Below the pieces are notes generated by a model, which was not told the DNA's origin, did not search any database, and worked only from the letters and a program-made list of their open reading frames with translations. A program made the position numbers and the translations under genes. This document shows positions 31,735 through 41,593 of a stretch of 64,000 nt of DNA, one piece after another; positions within the stretch are counted from its first letter, which is position 1, and every line of letters begins with the position of its first letter. This stretch comes from Sepiola atlantica (taxonomy: Eukaryota; Mollusca; Cephalopoda; Sepiida; Sepiolidae), in the NCBI GenBank assembly GCA_963556195.1, contig OY744525.1, positions 80,494,040-80,558,039 of the forward strand. Direction: 5' to 3'.

Positions 31735-32050
31735 TTATTTATCTACCTCCCACAAGGTAAGATGTGACACAAGGTCGGGAAAGTGGGATTAGATAAGCCA
31801 GCGCTCAAGAGGTGAGCACTCTGGCCATTTAAAAATTTCCTGGGCAGCCCCGTCGGCATTTCCCGGTAGGGGCGCATCAGACAGTAAGCAATAAACTTAC
31901 TCTTCCCCAAAGAGGGGAGGCAAAGCCTGGGAGAGTACACCTCCTAGAACTGCACAGAACCAGCAACCCCCAATAGATCGGCGTAAATCCAGACCCAAAG
32001 GCCCGGGCGATACCGGTTTATTAGGTGGGGTAAAAACCCCTGGCTGAAGA
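31735..32050 (-). repeat. U2-type SINE, nearly full body, minus strand
   Basis: Reverse orientation: TACCTCCCACAAGGTAAGAT, CACTCTGGCCATTT, CCCCGTCGGCATTTCCCGG, CTTCCCCAAAGAGGGGAGGC, TAGAACTGCACAGAACC and ATCGGCGTAAATCCAG. It stops short of the U2-like head. Confidence 0.8.
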
Positions 32051-32720
32051 CTGAGGAGAGAGAAGACTATCTTGACCTCCATTGAAGAGAGTACTGGAAT
32101 CGTGATAGGTTTATGATAATAAACTTTATCAGCATTTAAATTCCAGAGAAGACCAACGGCCGTTATTGGCGAGAAATCAATGGTAAACGGGTGTTGTGAA
32201 AACGCAAAGTGATTTGTAACGGGTATCGAAAGAAACAGAGAGTACTGGAAATCTAGGGGAACTTGTCACTCAGATTCCAGGGGTGGGGGCACTACCTGTT
32301 GTTGAGCGATCGCTGGTAATGATTTGTGCGAGAACTACGAATCAGTAAGAAATAATAATAAAAATGATAACAACAACCAGCCACATTGGAAGTTGCGGCA
32401 GAAATAAAACAAAAACATGGAAGGAACATCACGTGAACACGAGGAAACTGAAAGAAATCTTATAAACTTCCCCCCACCCCTAAAAAAATTCATGAGTGCG
32501 GAGACTACTGGAACCTTGGGGAGACTTATTGTCACCCAAATCCTAGAGAAGACCAATGGTCGTTGCCAGCGAGAAATCAATGGTAAGCGGCTTTTGCGAT
32601 AACGCAAAGTCATTTGCAATGATTATCGAAAGAGGTGTAGAGTACTGAAAATCTGGGGAAACTTGTCACTCAGACTTCAGGGAACAGCACCGGTTCTTCT
32701 TATTATTATTTATCAATCAA
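32051..32720 (+). repeat. Two further L1-like 3' UTR copies
   Basis: One at 32051-32365 (GTTTATGATAATAAACTTTA, GGCGAGAAATCAATGG, then a (AAT) tail) and one at about 32410-32720 (GAGACTTATTGTCACCC, CGTTGCCAGCGAGAAATC, CAAAGTCATTTGCAATG). Each is flanked by short A-rich tails, as after independent retroposition. Confidence 0.65.
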
Positions 32721-32789
32721 TCAATAAAAAAAAAAATCATCATCATCATTTGAAAAAAATTTTTTACACAGACGTATACACGCGCAAAA

Positions 32790-33140
32790 ACGTCCGAAAA
32801 TTAGCGTACTGGGACCGCTGGAGAGACTCGTTATCACTCGCACTTTGATAAATTTAATAAATATCACCAGTCCGCTTTCTACCGGTGTAAAATCTAAAAT
32901 GATAATATAATTAAACAAAAACTATAAAACATAATAATTTGGTAAAAAAAAGACTATCGAGCAACGCCGAGTAAATGTGCATTTATCAAAGTCACGTACA
33001 GGCGAGAAACACACACACACGAGAGCATGTCTGATAGTTTTATTAATACAGAGAGTAATATATATAAGATAACTGAAACATTTAATCATTAATTAAGTTA
33101 ACTTAGTTAAGTTTAAGCTATGCAATTTTATTTGTGAGAT
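32790..33140. other. Diverged repeat remnants
   Basis: GACTCGTTATCACTCGCACT and CTTTCTACCGGTGTAAAATC are shared with 44880-44965. GGCGAGAAACACACACACAC followed by TTTTATTAATACAGAGAG is shared with the Helitron-like element at 48530-48765. Confidence 0.45.
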
Positions 33141-33149
33141 GGAGATAAG

Positions 33150-33538
33150 AGCCTTTTGGCTAAGATCAAGTGTAGTATCTCTTCCGATGGATACTGCACC
33201 CCATAGACTGGTATTGTCTTGGCCTTCAGGCCTTGATTTACGCCGGTCTATGGGATAGTCCTTTGCAGTTCTAGGAGGTGCACCCTCCCAGGCTTCGCCT
33301 CCCCTCTTTGGGGAGGAGTAAGTTTATTGCTACTGTCTGAGGCGCCCCTACCGGGGATTGCCGACGGGGCTGCCCAGGCAATTTTTAAATGGCCAGAGTG
33401 CTCACCTCTCGAGCGCTGGCTTTTCAAACCCCACTTTCCCGACCCGATCTTGGGTCACATCTTACTTGTGGGAGTAAGATAAAACTGGCCTTGTGCCTAA
33501 CTCCTGGGGAGGAGTAAATAAAACTTAGGTAGTTAGTT
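33150..33538 (+). repeat. SINE with U2 snRNA-like head, full copy (dimer unit 1)
   Basis: Positions 33151-33180 match the 5' region of U2 snRNA exactly over about 30 bases, from the GCCTTTTGGCTAAG word through GTGTAGTATCT; this includes the branch-point-recognition sequence. The body follows: GGTATTGTCTTGGCC, an inverted CCCATAGAC/GGTCTATGGG pair, GCAGTTCTAGGAGGTGCACC, CCCCTACCGGGGATTGCCGA and CTCACCTCTCGAGCGCTGG. The tail is GGAGTAAATAAA with TTAGGTAGTTAGTT. GCAG...GGTGCACC also resembles the 3' end of U2. Non-coding. It is presumably mobilised by a LINE in trans. Confidence 0.85.
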
Positions 33539-33931
33539 CGGCCTTTTGATCAAGATCAAAGTGTAGTATCTGTTCCGATGGATACTTCACCCCATGGACT
33601 GGTATTGTCTTGGCCTTCGGGGCTTGATTTACGCCGGTCTATGGGTCTGTCCTGTGCAGTTCTAGGAGGTCCACCATACCAGGCTTCGCCTCCCCTCTTT
33701 GGGGAGGAGTAAGTTTATTGCTTACTGCCTGAGGCGCCCCTACCGGGGAATGCCGACGGGGCTGCCCAGGCAATTTTTGATGGTCAGAGTGCTCACCTCT
33801 CGGGCGCTGGCTTTTCAACCCCCACTTTCCGACCCGACCGTGGGTCACATCTTACTTGTGGGAGTAGGATAAAACTGGCCTTGTGCCTAACTCCTGGAGA
33901 GGAGTAAATAATACTTAGGTAGTTAGTTACA
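33539..33931 (+). repeat. SINE with U2 snRNA-like head (dimer unit 2)
   Basis: Starts immediately after unit 1 with TCGGCCTTTTGATCAAGATC and GTGTAGTATCTGTTCC, then repeats the whole body with about 5% differences. It ends at the same GGAGTAAATAAT ... TTAGGTAGTTAGTT tail. Here the CTGTTC word matches U2 better than in unit 1, while an earlier position is worse. The head-to-tail arrangement makes a ~390-bp tandem dimer. Confidence 0.85.
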
Positions 33932-33969
33932 GTTAGTGACGACGGTAGCTATTAAATTGATTCCTCTAT

Positions 33970-34000
<31 letters not shown>

Positions 34001-34640
34001 GTCTTTTTATTTTAATTTTAAATAAGACCTCAGTCACCTAGAAAGAGGGGATGAGTCGCTATCAACTACGTTATTTAATGTATTCAAAACGAATGAATGA
34101 GGGCATGAATGAATGGGAGTAAAAAGAGGGGGGGGCGGGTAAATACGAAGGAAGGAAGAACGGAACAATGTCAGAGAAAAGCACGTGTTTGTCTCCGAAC
34201 AGCAGACGGGAAAAGAAAGAAGAAATCAGTCTGCGAATCGAACGAACAAAGGAATAGAAATTTGATAAATTAACCAATTTTTTTCTCTCCCGCGACAACT
34301 CATAATAATACGCCTCCAAATATTTGTTTTACTGACGTGTTTTTATTATTATTTTTTGGATACATTTAAATTCCAGCTTTTTCTTTTTTTTTTTTTAATT
34401 TTTTATTTAAAAGTATAGAAATAAAATAAAATAAAATTATTGGTTTGTAACCGTTTAAAAATATTATTGCTGTCACTTTTCCCTACGTAGGTGTAAGTGA
34501 CGATGTTAAATAAAGGCCGTTACTAATATATTTTTTAAGTCATCACTACCTTATACAGTGAGTGTATATGCAATACTAATCAACGTCTGTGTGTGAGAGT
34601 AACTCTGCACATCTATAGGATATATAACTACTCGACAGAC
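33932..34640. other. Non-coding stretch with T-runs
   Basis: Includes a T-run at about 33970-33993 and GGAAGG-type purine patches. No gene recognised. Confidence 0.4.
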
Positions 34641-34765
34641 TTAACACGTTTCCGGCAGACTACATATGGTCGTTTTCAAGTCCGATGTCAACAAATATCT
34701 GCCACGTCGTCCAATTAATTAATCATAGTTTTCACTCCTTTCATCGTACTTTTCCATCAGTGCTT
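34641..34765 (+). pseudogene. Jockey/CR1-like LINE C-terminal scrap
   Basis: Encodes a segment like ACTACATATGGTCGTTTTCA, giving TTYMVVFKSDVNKYLP-type text. This parallels WSSLNPTSTNTCH and its in-frame equivalent at 27465-27510. Confidence 0.45.
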
Positions 34766-34813
34766 CTCCATGGTTATACCTAGATTATATATATATATAT
34801 ATATATATATATA

Positions 34814-35200
34814 GCAAGAAACCTTTATGATGTACTTACTTGTAATAGGAAAATAAATACTGTTCACCAAAAATTACGGAAATTCATACAGTAGTTTTGT
34901 TTTTATATAATAAATTCACCTTTTAGCCGTACGCGTAATATCGCCGCCATTATCGGCATTATGGTGAAAGTCTAAGGAGATGATTCAAACTTTTGGGAGA
35001 GAAATCAACCTTTCTTGCTTTGTTTAAACGCCAAAAAAGGAATTATCTCCCTTGAAAATCATTATAATGGCGTCGATATTCCGCGCACGGCTAAAAGTTG
35101 AATTTATCTTACAAAAATAAAACTACTGGATGAATTTCCGTAATTTTTGGTGAACGGTATTTATTTTCCCACACAAGTAAATACACTAAAAGTTTCTTGC
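34814..35200. mobile_element. Fold-back MITE with TA target duplication
   Basis: Outer ends GCAAGAAAC (34814) and GTTTCTTGC (to 35200) are perfect inverses, flanked by TA at 34812-34813 and 35201-35202. The inverted repeats extend about 140 bp inward: ACCAAAAATTACGGAAATTC versus GAATTTCCGTAATTTTTGGT, and CTTTTAGCCGT versus ACGGCTAAAAG. The core is about 110 bp. Non-coding. The TA duplication suggests mobilisation by a Tc1/mariner-type transposase. Confidence 0.85.
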
Positions 35201-35209
35201 TATTTTCTT

Positions 35210-35675
35210 TATGACATCCTTGCCTCCTCTCTTTGGGGTGGAGTTAGTGTATTGCTAACTACCTGAGACGCCCCGACTGGGGAATGCCGACAGGGCTGCC
35301 CAGTTTATTTTTAGGAGGCCAGAGTGCACCTTCTTTAAGGGCACTGGCTTGATGCTACCCACCTGCCATATCTTCCTGCGGTGGGAAGGAAGTAAATACA
35401 CAGAAGCTGGATCTGCGGCTCTCATACTCGCCAAGGTTCGCCTCGGAATTCAACCTGGGGTTATCGTGGCTCTCCTCTGTCTGGATGAGGTATGATCAGA
35501 CTCAGTCCAAGAAGGTGCATCCTCCAAAACATTACTTTTTCTCTTTGAGGAAGGTTTTGTTTATTTGTTACTATTTTCCCCCAGGGCCAGGGCGGGCCTT
35601 CAGGACGACTGACTTTTCCTCCCTTCTGGCATTGTGCCACATCTTCCTTGGTGGGAAGGAAATAAATCAACAGAA
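35210..35675 (+). repeat. Two diverged U2-type SINE bodies
   Basis: 35210-35400 has CCTCCTCTCTTTGGGGTGGA, GGGGAATGCCGACAGGGCTG and CCAGAGTGCACC, ending GAAGGAAGTAAATA. 35405-35675 has a more eroded version (AGGTTCGCCTC, CATCTTCCTTGGTGGGAAGG, AAATAAAT). Both lack the head. Confidence 0.65.
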
Positions 35676-36055
35676 GCCCGTCAAAAAAGAGGACGCAACA
35701 CGCTTTCGACTAATGCTTCCCCCAGCTAATAGATAAGGGAGGGAGGGAGGGGAGGCGAAACTGCTGACATGAGAAAATGAAACAAACACACTTCTAACAT
35801 TGAATAATTCCCTTTCTCCATTCTACAAACAAAGAAAAACAATTTAACTGTCTGAACTTGTGCACACAAATGAACATTTCACACACACAAACAACGTTCA
35901 TACCTTGCAACCATGTAAAAATATAACGATGCGTTTGTTTTCTTTCATACTAGTTTTATTTTTTACCCTTTTTAACATTTACATAAAGAAAAGAGTTTGC
36001 AACAAATTGTGACCCTTTCTTGGACCACCCTACACAAACCCAATCATAGCGGCGG
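35676..36055. other. Non-coding stretch
   Basis: GGGAGGGAGG patch near 35730; otherwise nothing recognised. Confidence 0.4.
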
Positions 36056-36245
36056 TATGGCCCTGTGCAGTTCTAGGAGATACATCTTAGCAGCCTTTAC
36101 CTTCTCACCTTTGTAAAGGGGTGAGTTTATTGTTAATCGCCTGAGGCGCCTCTACCGGGGAATGCCGACAGGGTTGCCCAGGCATTTTCTTAATAGGCCA
36201 GAGTGCTCCTCCTCTAGGGCGTTGGCTTTTCAATTCCCACATTTA
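36056..36245 (+). repeat. U2-type SINE body fragment
   Basis: CCTGTGCAGTTCTAGGAGAT, CTACCGGGGAATGCCGACAG, GCCAGAGTGCTCC and GCGTTGGCTTTTCAA match the SINE body; head and tail are absent. Confidence 0.7.
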
Positions 36246-37620
36246 TTATTTTTTTCACTTTAAATAAAGTTCGTATTTTCTCCTCATTCCAAATTACCCC
36301 ACAATGAATGGAGCCGCGGGTTATCTAAACAACCTTATTAACTTTACAGGTTATGGGCCCAGTAACTTAACAGTAACCTAGCATACTTTCTATTAACCTA
36401 ATCCTTACCTCGGAAATTATTTAAAAAGAAGTTATCACTGAAACTAATGGCCTTTTTAAGTTTTTTCCTTTTTAAAAGATAAAATTAAAACTAAACAGGT
36501 CGTTTTTATTTTATTTTTACGTTTTTTTTTTTTCAAGTAAAGCTACAAAAGATATAAAATTGGCAGCAAGGCTGGGGGTCGTATTTTAGTTACAAGAAAT
36601 CATTATATGATTGATTCTTTTTTTCTGCTTTTATTGCTTGTTCTTTTTTTTTTTTTTACCAGACGACAAAGCCGGAAGTTCTCAGGGAGTCGGAACAACT
36701 TGGTGTCTGGCTGTGACACACTCCACGCACACAAGAATTGGCTTTTTGATCAACAATTAATCATTTCTCGTCTTTTTTTGTAATATTTTACCTTTCTTTT
36801 TTTGTTGTTCGACTACAAAACAAGCTACACACAAATAATTCATTTCCCCTTCGTCTTTTACTTCCAATTATTGCACCAAAAATCGCTTAAGAAACCGTAT
36901 TTTCATCTTTCTTTTTTAAATCAATTTTGATGACTAGACTAGAATTTTAATACTTATTCATCCTGGGGATGAATGATTATTTTACTCTAACTAATTTTAA
37001 ATTATTAATGATTTGTTCTATTTTATTCTAACTACTTTTAAATTAATATTAATTTGTTCTATTTTTTGTTTAATAGGCTCTACGCAACGACGTCTCCACT
37101 CCTACGCAAAGAATGCGTGATCTGCGTAAAACGTTATAAGTTTTATCCGTTTCTTAATTTTTCTTCCACACAAACAAAAGAGAATTACAGAAAAGAAATA
37201 AAAACCTTACTTATAAAAATATAACAGGATTCATTTGCGCTTATAAGTAATCCACCAAAATATGCACACGTCAAACTTGCTTATACGTGGATATGATAAA
37301 AGATAATGTGTAGATATTTGGTCTCTTGAAATACGTAAACAGAACTCGTCTGGATATAGAGACGATTAACCGCATGTAAACAGAACTCGGCTGAGAGGCT
37401 AGGAACGGTGGATAAAAGATGTTGTCGCCTCGGTGTTCAAACCAAAAAAGAAAATGAACTTCTTAGTCACGACTTTCATTTTTGTAACCAAGTGATTAAA
37501 TCAACCAATGGTTGACCGCTTCGTCGTCACGTGTTCTGGGACTCCATGTGTTAGGAAAAAGCAAATCCAACAAGTATAACAGACAAATGGTGCTCATTTC
37601 CGGAAGATCTCTCAAAGTAA
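36246..37620. other. AT-rich stretch without recognised genes or repeats
   Basis: Several T-runs. No coding motif was seen on either strand. It is among the less repeat-like parts of the window, so intronic or intergenic unique DNA is possible. Confidence 0.4.
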
Positions 37621-38110
37621 CTCTCTTTGTCATCTCAGGTGTAATTGTAATTTCATTTCTGGTCCTTAAATTTGATTACGGGATTTTTTGGTCATTAATT
37701 TATTAATTGAACCAAATTCTTATAGAAAAGCGAGGAAAAACGCTTGCAGCTCAATAACAATATCAGCAGGCAGGCTCGAAGAGTGAGTGAGAATTTACGT
37801 GACGAATGCAGGGAAGGGTAAACTATCTGTTGTCGGTATGATACGCCAGTGAAGGAGAAGGAGCACTTTTCGTTTTAGATAAGAAACAGAAATGCATTCT
37901 CGTGGATTTTACGAAATTAAATTATTTCGTTAAATAGGATTCAAAAACATTGGTTTTATTTTATGCTATTGCATTTTTGATTTCAATAAATAATCGATTA
38001 ATAGTAAATAAAAAAATTATAATTTAACATGGAATTATCGAAGTTACATTGACGTGAGAAATAAACACACATGAAAGTGTCTCATAATTGTAATAACATA
38101 TAGAGATGAA
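37621..38110 (-). repeat. Dispersed repeat shared with 52221-52680 (Helitron-like interior)
   Basis: TTTTATTTTATGCTATTGCAT, AACATGGAATTATCGAAGTTAC, GAGAAATAAACACACATG and GTCTCATAATTGTAATAA match the segment at 52520-52680, where a CTAG terminus exists at the far side. Here the terminus is not visible. An upstream match near 37680-37725 (CATTAATTTATTAATTGAACC) parallels 52235-52265. Confidence 0.5.
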
Positions 38111-38539
38111 GTTTCTTTCGTGATGTTAGGTCTGTGTGCGGGGAAAAGTTGAGAACGGAAAACTCAATTCTAATAAGGAAGTGGCATTGTTTTTAAAGTA
38201 GAGTTTATGAGGTGATGTGGTTGTGTCTATTATCTGGTGTGATTTGGAAGAAGCGATAATTACTTATCTCTTCTTGGTAGAAGATGATGACTGGTGATAA
38301 GGTGAATTCAATTTGAATAATATTACCAAAATCAGATTGATTCAAAATTACTTTTTTAAAATTTCACATAATGTTCTCGCGGAGGTGGGGAACAGGTAGA
38401 TACTGGTGTGGTCATAGTAGGCGTGAGAAAACGGAAATAGATTAGTGGTATGTTAAGCCGCTGCCTTTTCTTATCTTTTCTCTTTTCTTAAGCAACGCTC
38501 ACAAACAAAATATTAAGAGGATATATACATATATATATA

Positions 38540-39092
38540 TATAATTATTTTTATTTATGCAGACATGTACAAAAAGCCGCTACACTGGCATGTCGAGGTT
38601 ATCGATCAATAGTTATTAGCAACTAAGACCTCATCAGGCGGAAAAAAGTCTGATCTTTCACTCAGATGTTCATATTAGGAAACTTTCCGCCTACTGAGAT
38701 CTTAGTTTCTAAAACCTATTGATCGATAACATCGACACGCCAGTGTAGCGGCTTTTTGTACATGCCTATATGAATAAAAATAATTATATAAATAGCTCTA
38801 TTTACTATTGAGCACTATTTTATAAGTGTTACACCGGCCGTTCTTACACAGGAGAAACTGCACCGGTTGTCACTATAAATAGTGCGAGTCACCAGAGACA
38901 CAGAGAAGACAAAGCACAGTCTTGTAACTGTCTAGCCAAGTGCTAGTCACTTTCTTACTTTGTTAATACACTTGTTAAACCAACCCTCGACTTGACTTCC
39001 TTTATTTATTATTTACTGTTGGGCAACTTCACAACAATAAGCCCGGTAGAAATTCTGTGGATTTCTATCCTGTGGATGTCTACTTTACCTGG
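38540..39092. mobile_element. Fold-back element, copy 2, interrupted by a solo LTR
   Basis: Arms 38540-38644 and 38686-38785 are inverted (GACATGTACAAAAAGCCGC versus GCGGCTTTTTGTACATG; ACACTGGCATGTCGAGG versus CATCGACACGCCAGTGT). The right side continues as GCTCTATTTACTATTGAGCAC ... TTATAAG, is broken by a 210-bp LTR (38827-39036), and resumes as CCCGGTAGAAATTCTGTGG to about 39092. In copy 1 these flanks are joined as TTATAAACCCGGTTGAAATTC. The left outer arm is missing at a (TA)n run. Confidence 0.85.
38827..39036 (+). mobile_element. Solo LTR with 5-bp target duplication
   Basis: Begins TGTTACACCGG and ends CTTCACAACA (TG...CA ends). It is flanked by ATAAG at 38822-38826 and 39037-39041. 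An internal CTATAAATAG gives a TATA box at about 38874. A 5-bp duplication is typical of Ty3/Gypsy-type or retrovirus-like integration. No internal region or second LTR is present, so this is a recombination-derived solo LTR. Strand is inferred from the TATA box. Confidence 0.85.
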
Positions 39093-39094
39093 AT

Positions 39095-39099
<5 letters not shown>

Positions 39100-39132
<33 letters not shown>

Positions 39133-40370
39133 GTCACTCAGATTCCAGAAAAAAAACACCGACTGTTATCAGCGAGAAAAAACTGGTGAACGGCTGATAC
39201 AAAAAAACCAACCGAGTTACAAAAATAATAGCATAAAACGGCGAGTACATGAAATCTGGGAGGCTCACTGTCACTAAGAGTCCAAAGACAATCACCTGTT
39301 TTATACAAAAGAGAAATCACTGATGGTGACCGATGTGAAAAAAAATAGAAAGAATAGCAGCTATGTGGACGATTTATGAAACTAACCAAGGAAGATATGC
39401 ACAAAAACACATGGACATGGCTACGAAAAGGACACTTGAACAGAGAAATAGAATCACTACTGACAGTCGCACAAAATAATGCAATCGGAATAAATTATAA
39501 CGAAGCCAAAATTGACAAACCTCAGGTAAACAATAAATGAGACTCTGAACAAAGAGACGAAACGGTAAATCAGAAAAAATGAATACAGCAAACTAGCCCA
39601 AAAGGAATACAAAAAGAGACATGACTGCATGGGCAAGGCAGTTTACTGGGAACTATGCAAACATCTGCACTTTGACCATGCAGATAAATGGCACAGGCAC
39701 AAACTGCAAGAAATATGTAACATGCAGAAAATACTGTAATACCAATAATTATAGGAGCACTAGGAACAGTTCTGAAAAACATGGAAAACGACACTAAGAG
39801 AAATTGTAATCAAAGGGGGATTGACATACAATGTCAGGCACTGGAAAACAGCAGAAATATTAAAGAAAATCCTTGAGTGCAGAAACCAACCGACGTAACC
39901 AGTGAATGCCAACAAAACACAGGTAAGCTGAAATAGGGATTGAACAAAAATATAGAAATAATATTACATGAACCCAAGGGAACTGAACTGCCAGAAACTC
40001 TATAATCTGACATTACTTCCCCAAAATACACACATGAGGTGGTGGCACCAGCCTTGGCTGGTACCACACGAGGTGGTTATGAAGTGTCAAAGAAGCTGGA
40101 AAGACCGAAGAGCGACAGCACCAACTAACCTAAACGGAAAGGGTGCACAGAATACTGAAAACTTTGGTAGGCTTATTGCCACCTAAATTCTAGTAAAAGC
40201 CAATGGTCGTTGCCAGCGAGAAATCCATGGTAAACGACTGTTACGATAATGCAATATTATTTACAATTGTTATCGAAAGAGACAGAGTGCTGGAAATCTG
40301 GGGAGACTTGTTGTCATTGAGACTCCAGAGGACATCACCTGTTATTGTCAGGTCATCATCCATGTGTGTG
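39100..40370 (+). pseudogene. L1-like LINE 3' end, copy 3, with UTR fragments on both sides
   Basis: 39128-39350 is a UTR fragment (TTGTCACTCAGATTCCAG, TATCAGCGAG). 39370-39850 encodes LTKEDMHKNTWTWLRKGHL, LLTVAQNNAIGINYNEAKID, RDETVN and KLAQKEYKKRHDCMGKAVY, across frame breaks. This is the C-terminal region of an L1-like polyprotein, in the same order as the copies at 18.6 and 19.5 kb but extending further upstream. 39990-40370 is its 3' UTR (GGTGGTTATGAAGTGTCAA, GGCTTATTGCCACC, CGTTGCCAGCGAGAAATCC, GAGACTTGTTGTCATTG). Stops throughout; not functional. Confidence 0.75.
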
Positions 40371-40389
40371 TGAGTGAGAGTGAGAAAGA

Positions 40390-40660
40390 ATTAAGTTGTT
40401 TGGAAAATGATGACCGATTCCAGAAACAAGCATTTATTTATTGAGATCACGTGGGGCCAATTTATCGAGATATTTTCACCTTACCAATTTGTTTTAGATG
40501 GTCGACCACCGTTGAAGTACTGACATAAAGTGCCTTAAACATTTCTCTGACGCTTTGACGCGTGTTTTGTTCAACAGTTGCTTTGAAACGTTCATTGTCA
40601 CGAGTGAATGGCCGTTCTCTACACTTTTCATCTCACTACCACTACAAACACTGAAAAAAA
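40390..40660 (-). pseudogene. Mariner-like transposase fragment
   Basis: The minus strand encodes NERFKATVEQNTRQSVREM, then VSTSTVVDHLKQIGKVKISR, then a stop and HVISINKCLFLESV. This is the second helix-turn-helix and linker of mariner-type transposases (the ...VSxxTVxxHLKQIGKVxK... region). It comes from a different part of the protein than the fragment at 3.8-4.2 kb. Terminal repeats were not found. Confidence 0.72.
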
Positions 40661-41220
40661 CAAATCAACAGAAATCAACTTTTTAAAAGTGAGGCGAAAA
40701 ATCGGCCAATATTTTCCGAACAATCTCATATTTTAAAGTTTTGAACAAAAGCATAAAACGTAAGATGAATAATTTAATTTAATGTAAAGGAAAAAAAACA
40801 AAAAAACAAAACGGAATTTTGTGGTTTAACGTCTCAAATTGTCCCTTTCTTTTCATCTTTGGAGACGATATGTTTTTCTACAGCAAATATAATCAAGTGA
40901 TTTCTTCTTTTTTTTTTTAAATTTTCCTACTTCATTTCTGTTTTTCAAAACAAATGAATGAATTTAAAAAAAAAAGAAAAAAAGGAAATCCGGAGTAAAC
41001 ATTTTTTTTTTTATTATTACTCCGAATTTTATTAGATTTCGAACGCACAAAAAGATCTTGAATTATCTACTGGAGAGTTTTAATTGCCTACGAGACACCA
41101 TCCTCGAGTGTCTTCGGTTCTCTGTACATTACAGGGGTTTGTCAGGAAAACCTGACATGAGGATACTTCACCCTACAAGTAAACCCGGACCAAATATTCA
41201 AAATAACATAGTATTCAAAG
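40661..41220. other. AT-rich stretch without recognised genes
   Basis: Several A/T homopolymer runs. Near 41150 there is a short GTCAGGAAAACCTGAC palindrome. Confidence 0.4.
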
Positions 41221-41593
41221 TGTGACAAAGTATACGGGGCCCCATGGGGATTGGGTACCCTGGTGACATGCTAGTATGCATCTTGGTGGTGATGCTATGC
41301 CGACTGAAGGCCCTGTGTCGAGACGAAATGGAGATATAAAACTAGTATATATTTGACGTAGAAACGAACTTATTCAGGCGACAGAACGAGGCGCCAGTTG
41401 GTCTCGCAGAGTCGTGTAGGATGGTCAGAATTCATTATCTCCGAAGTTGCCAGATTGGAGGTGAAGATTATGGAATTCCATGATCTTAAATTTAATTCTG
41501 AAGTATCAATAAAGCGATATTATTCTAGGAAGGCTATTTTAACTTGGCAGAGATTTATTTGGGCCTGTCATCGTTAATTACAAGCCGGTCACA
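41221..41593 (+). mobile_element. LTR-like segment (candidate)
   Basis: Starts TGTGAC and ends GTCACA, perfect 6-bp inverted ends. A TATAAA lies at 41335-41340 and AATAAA at 41508-41513, in the order expected of U3-R-U5. No target duplication is visible (CAAAG versus GATCG) and no partner LTR exists in the window. The call rests on architecture alone. Confidence 0.4.
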
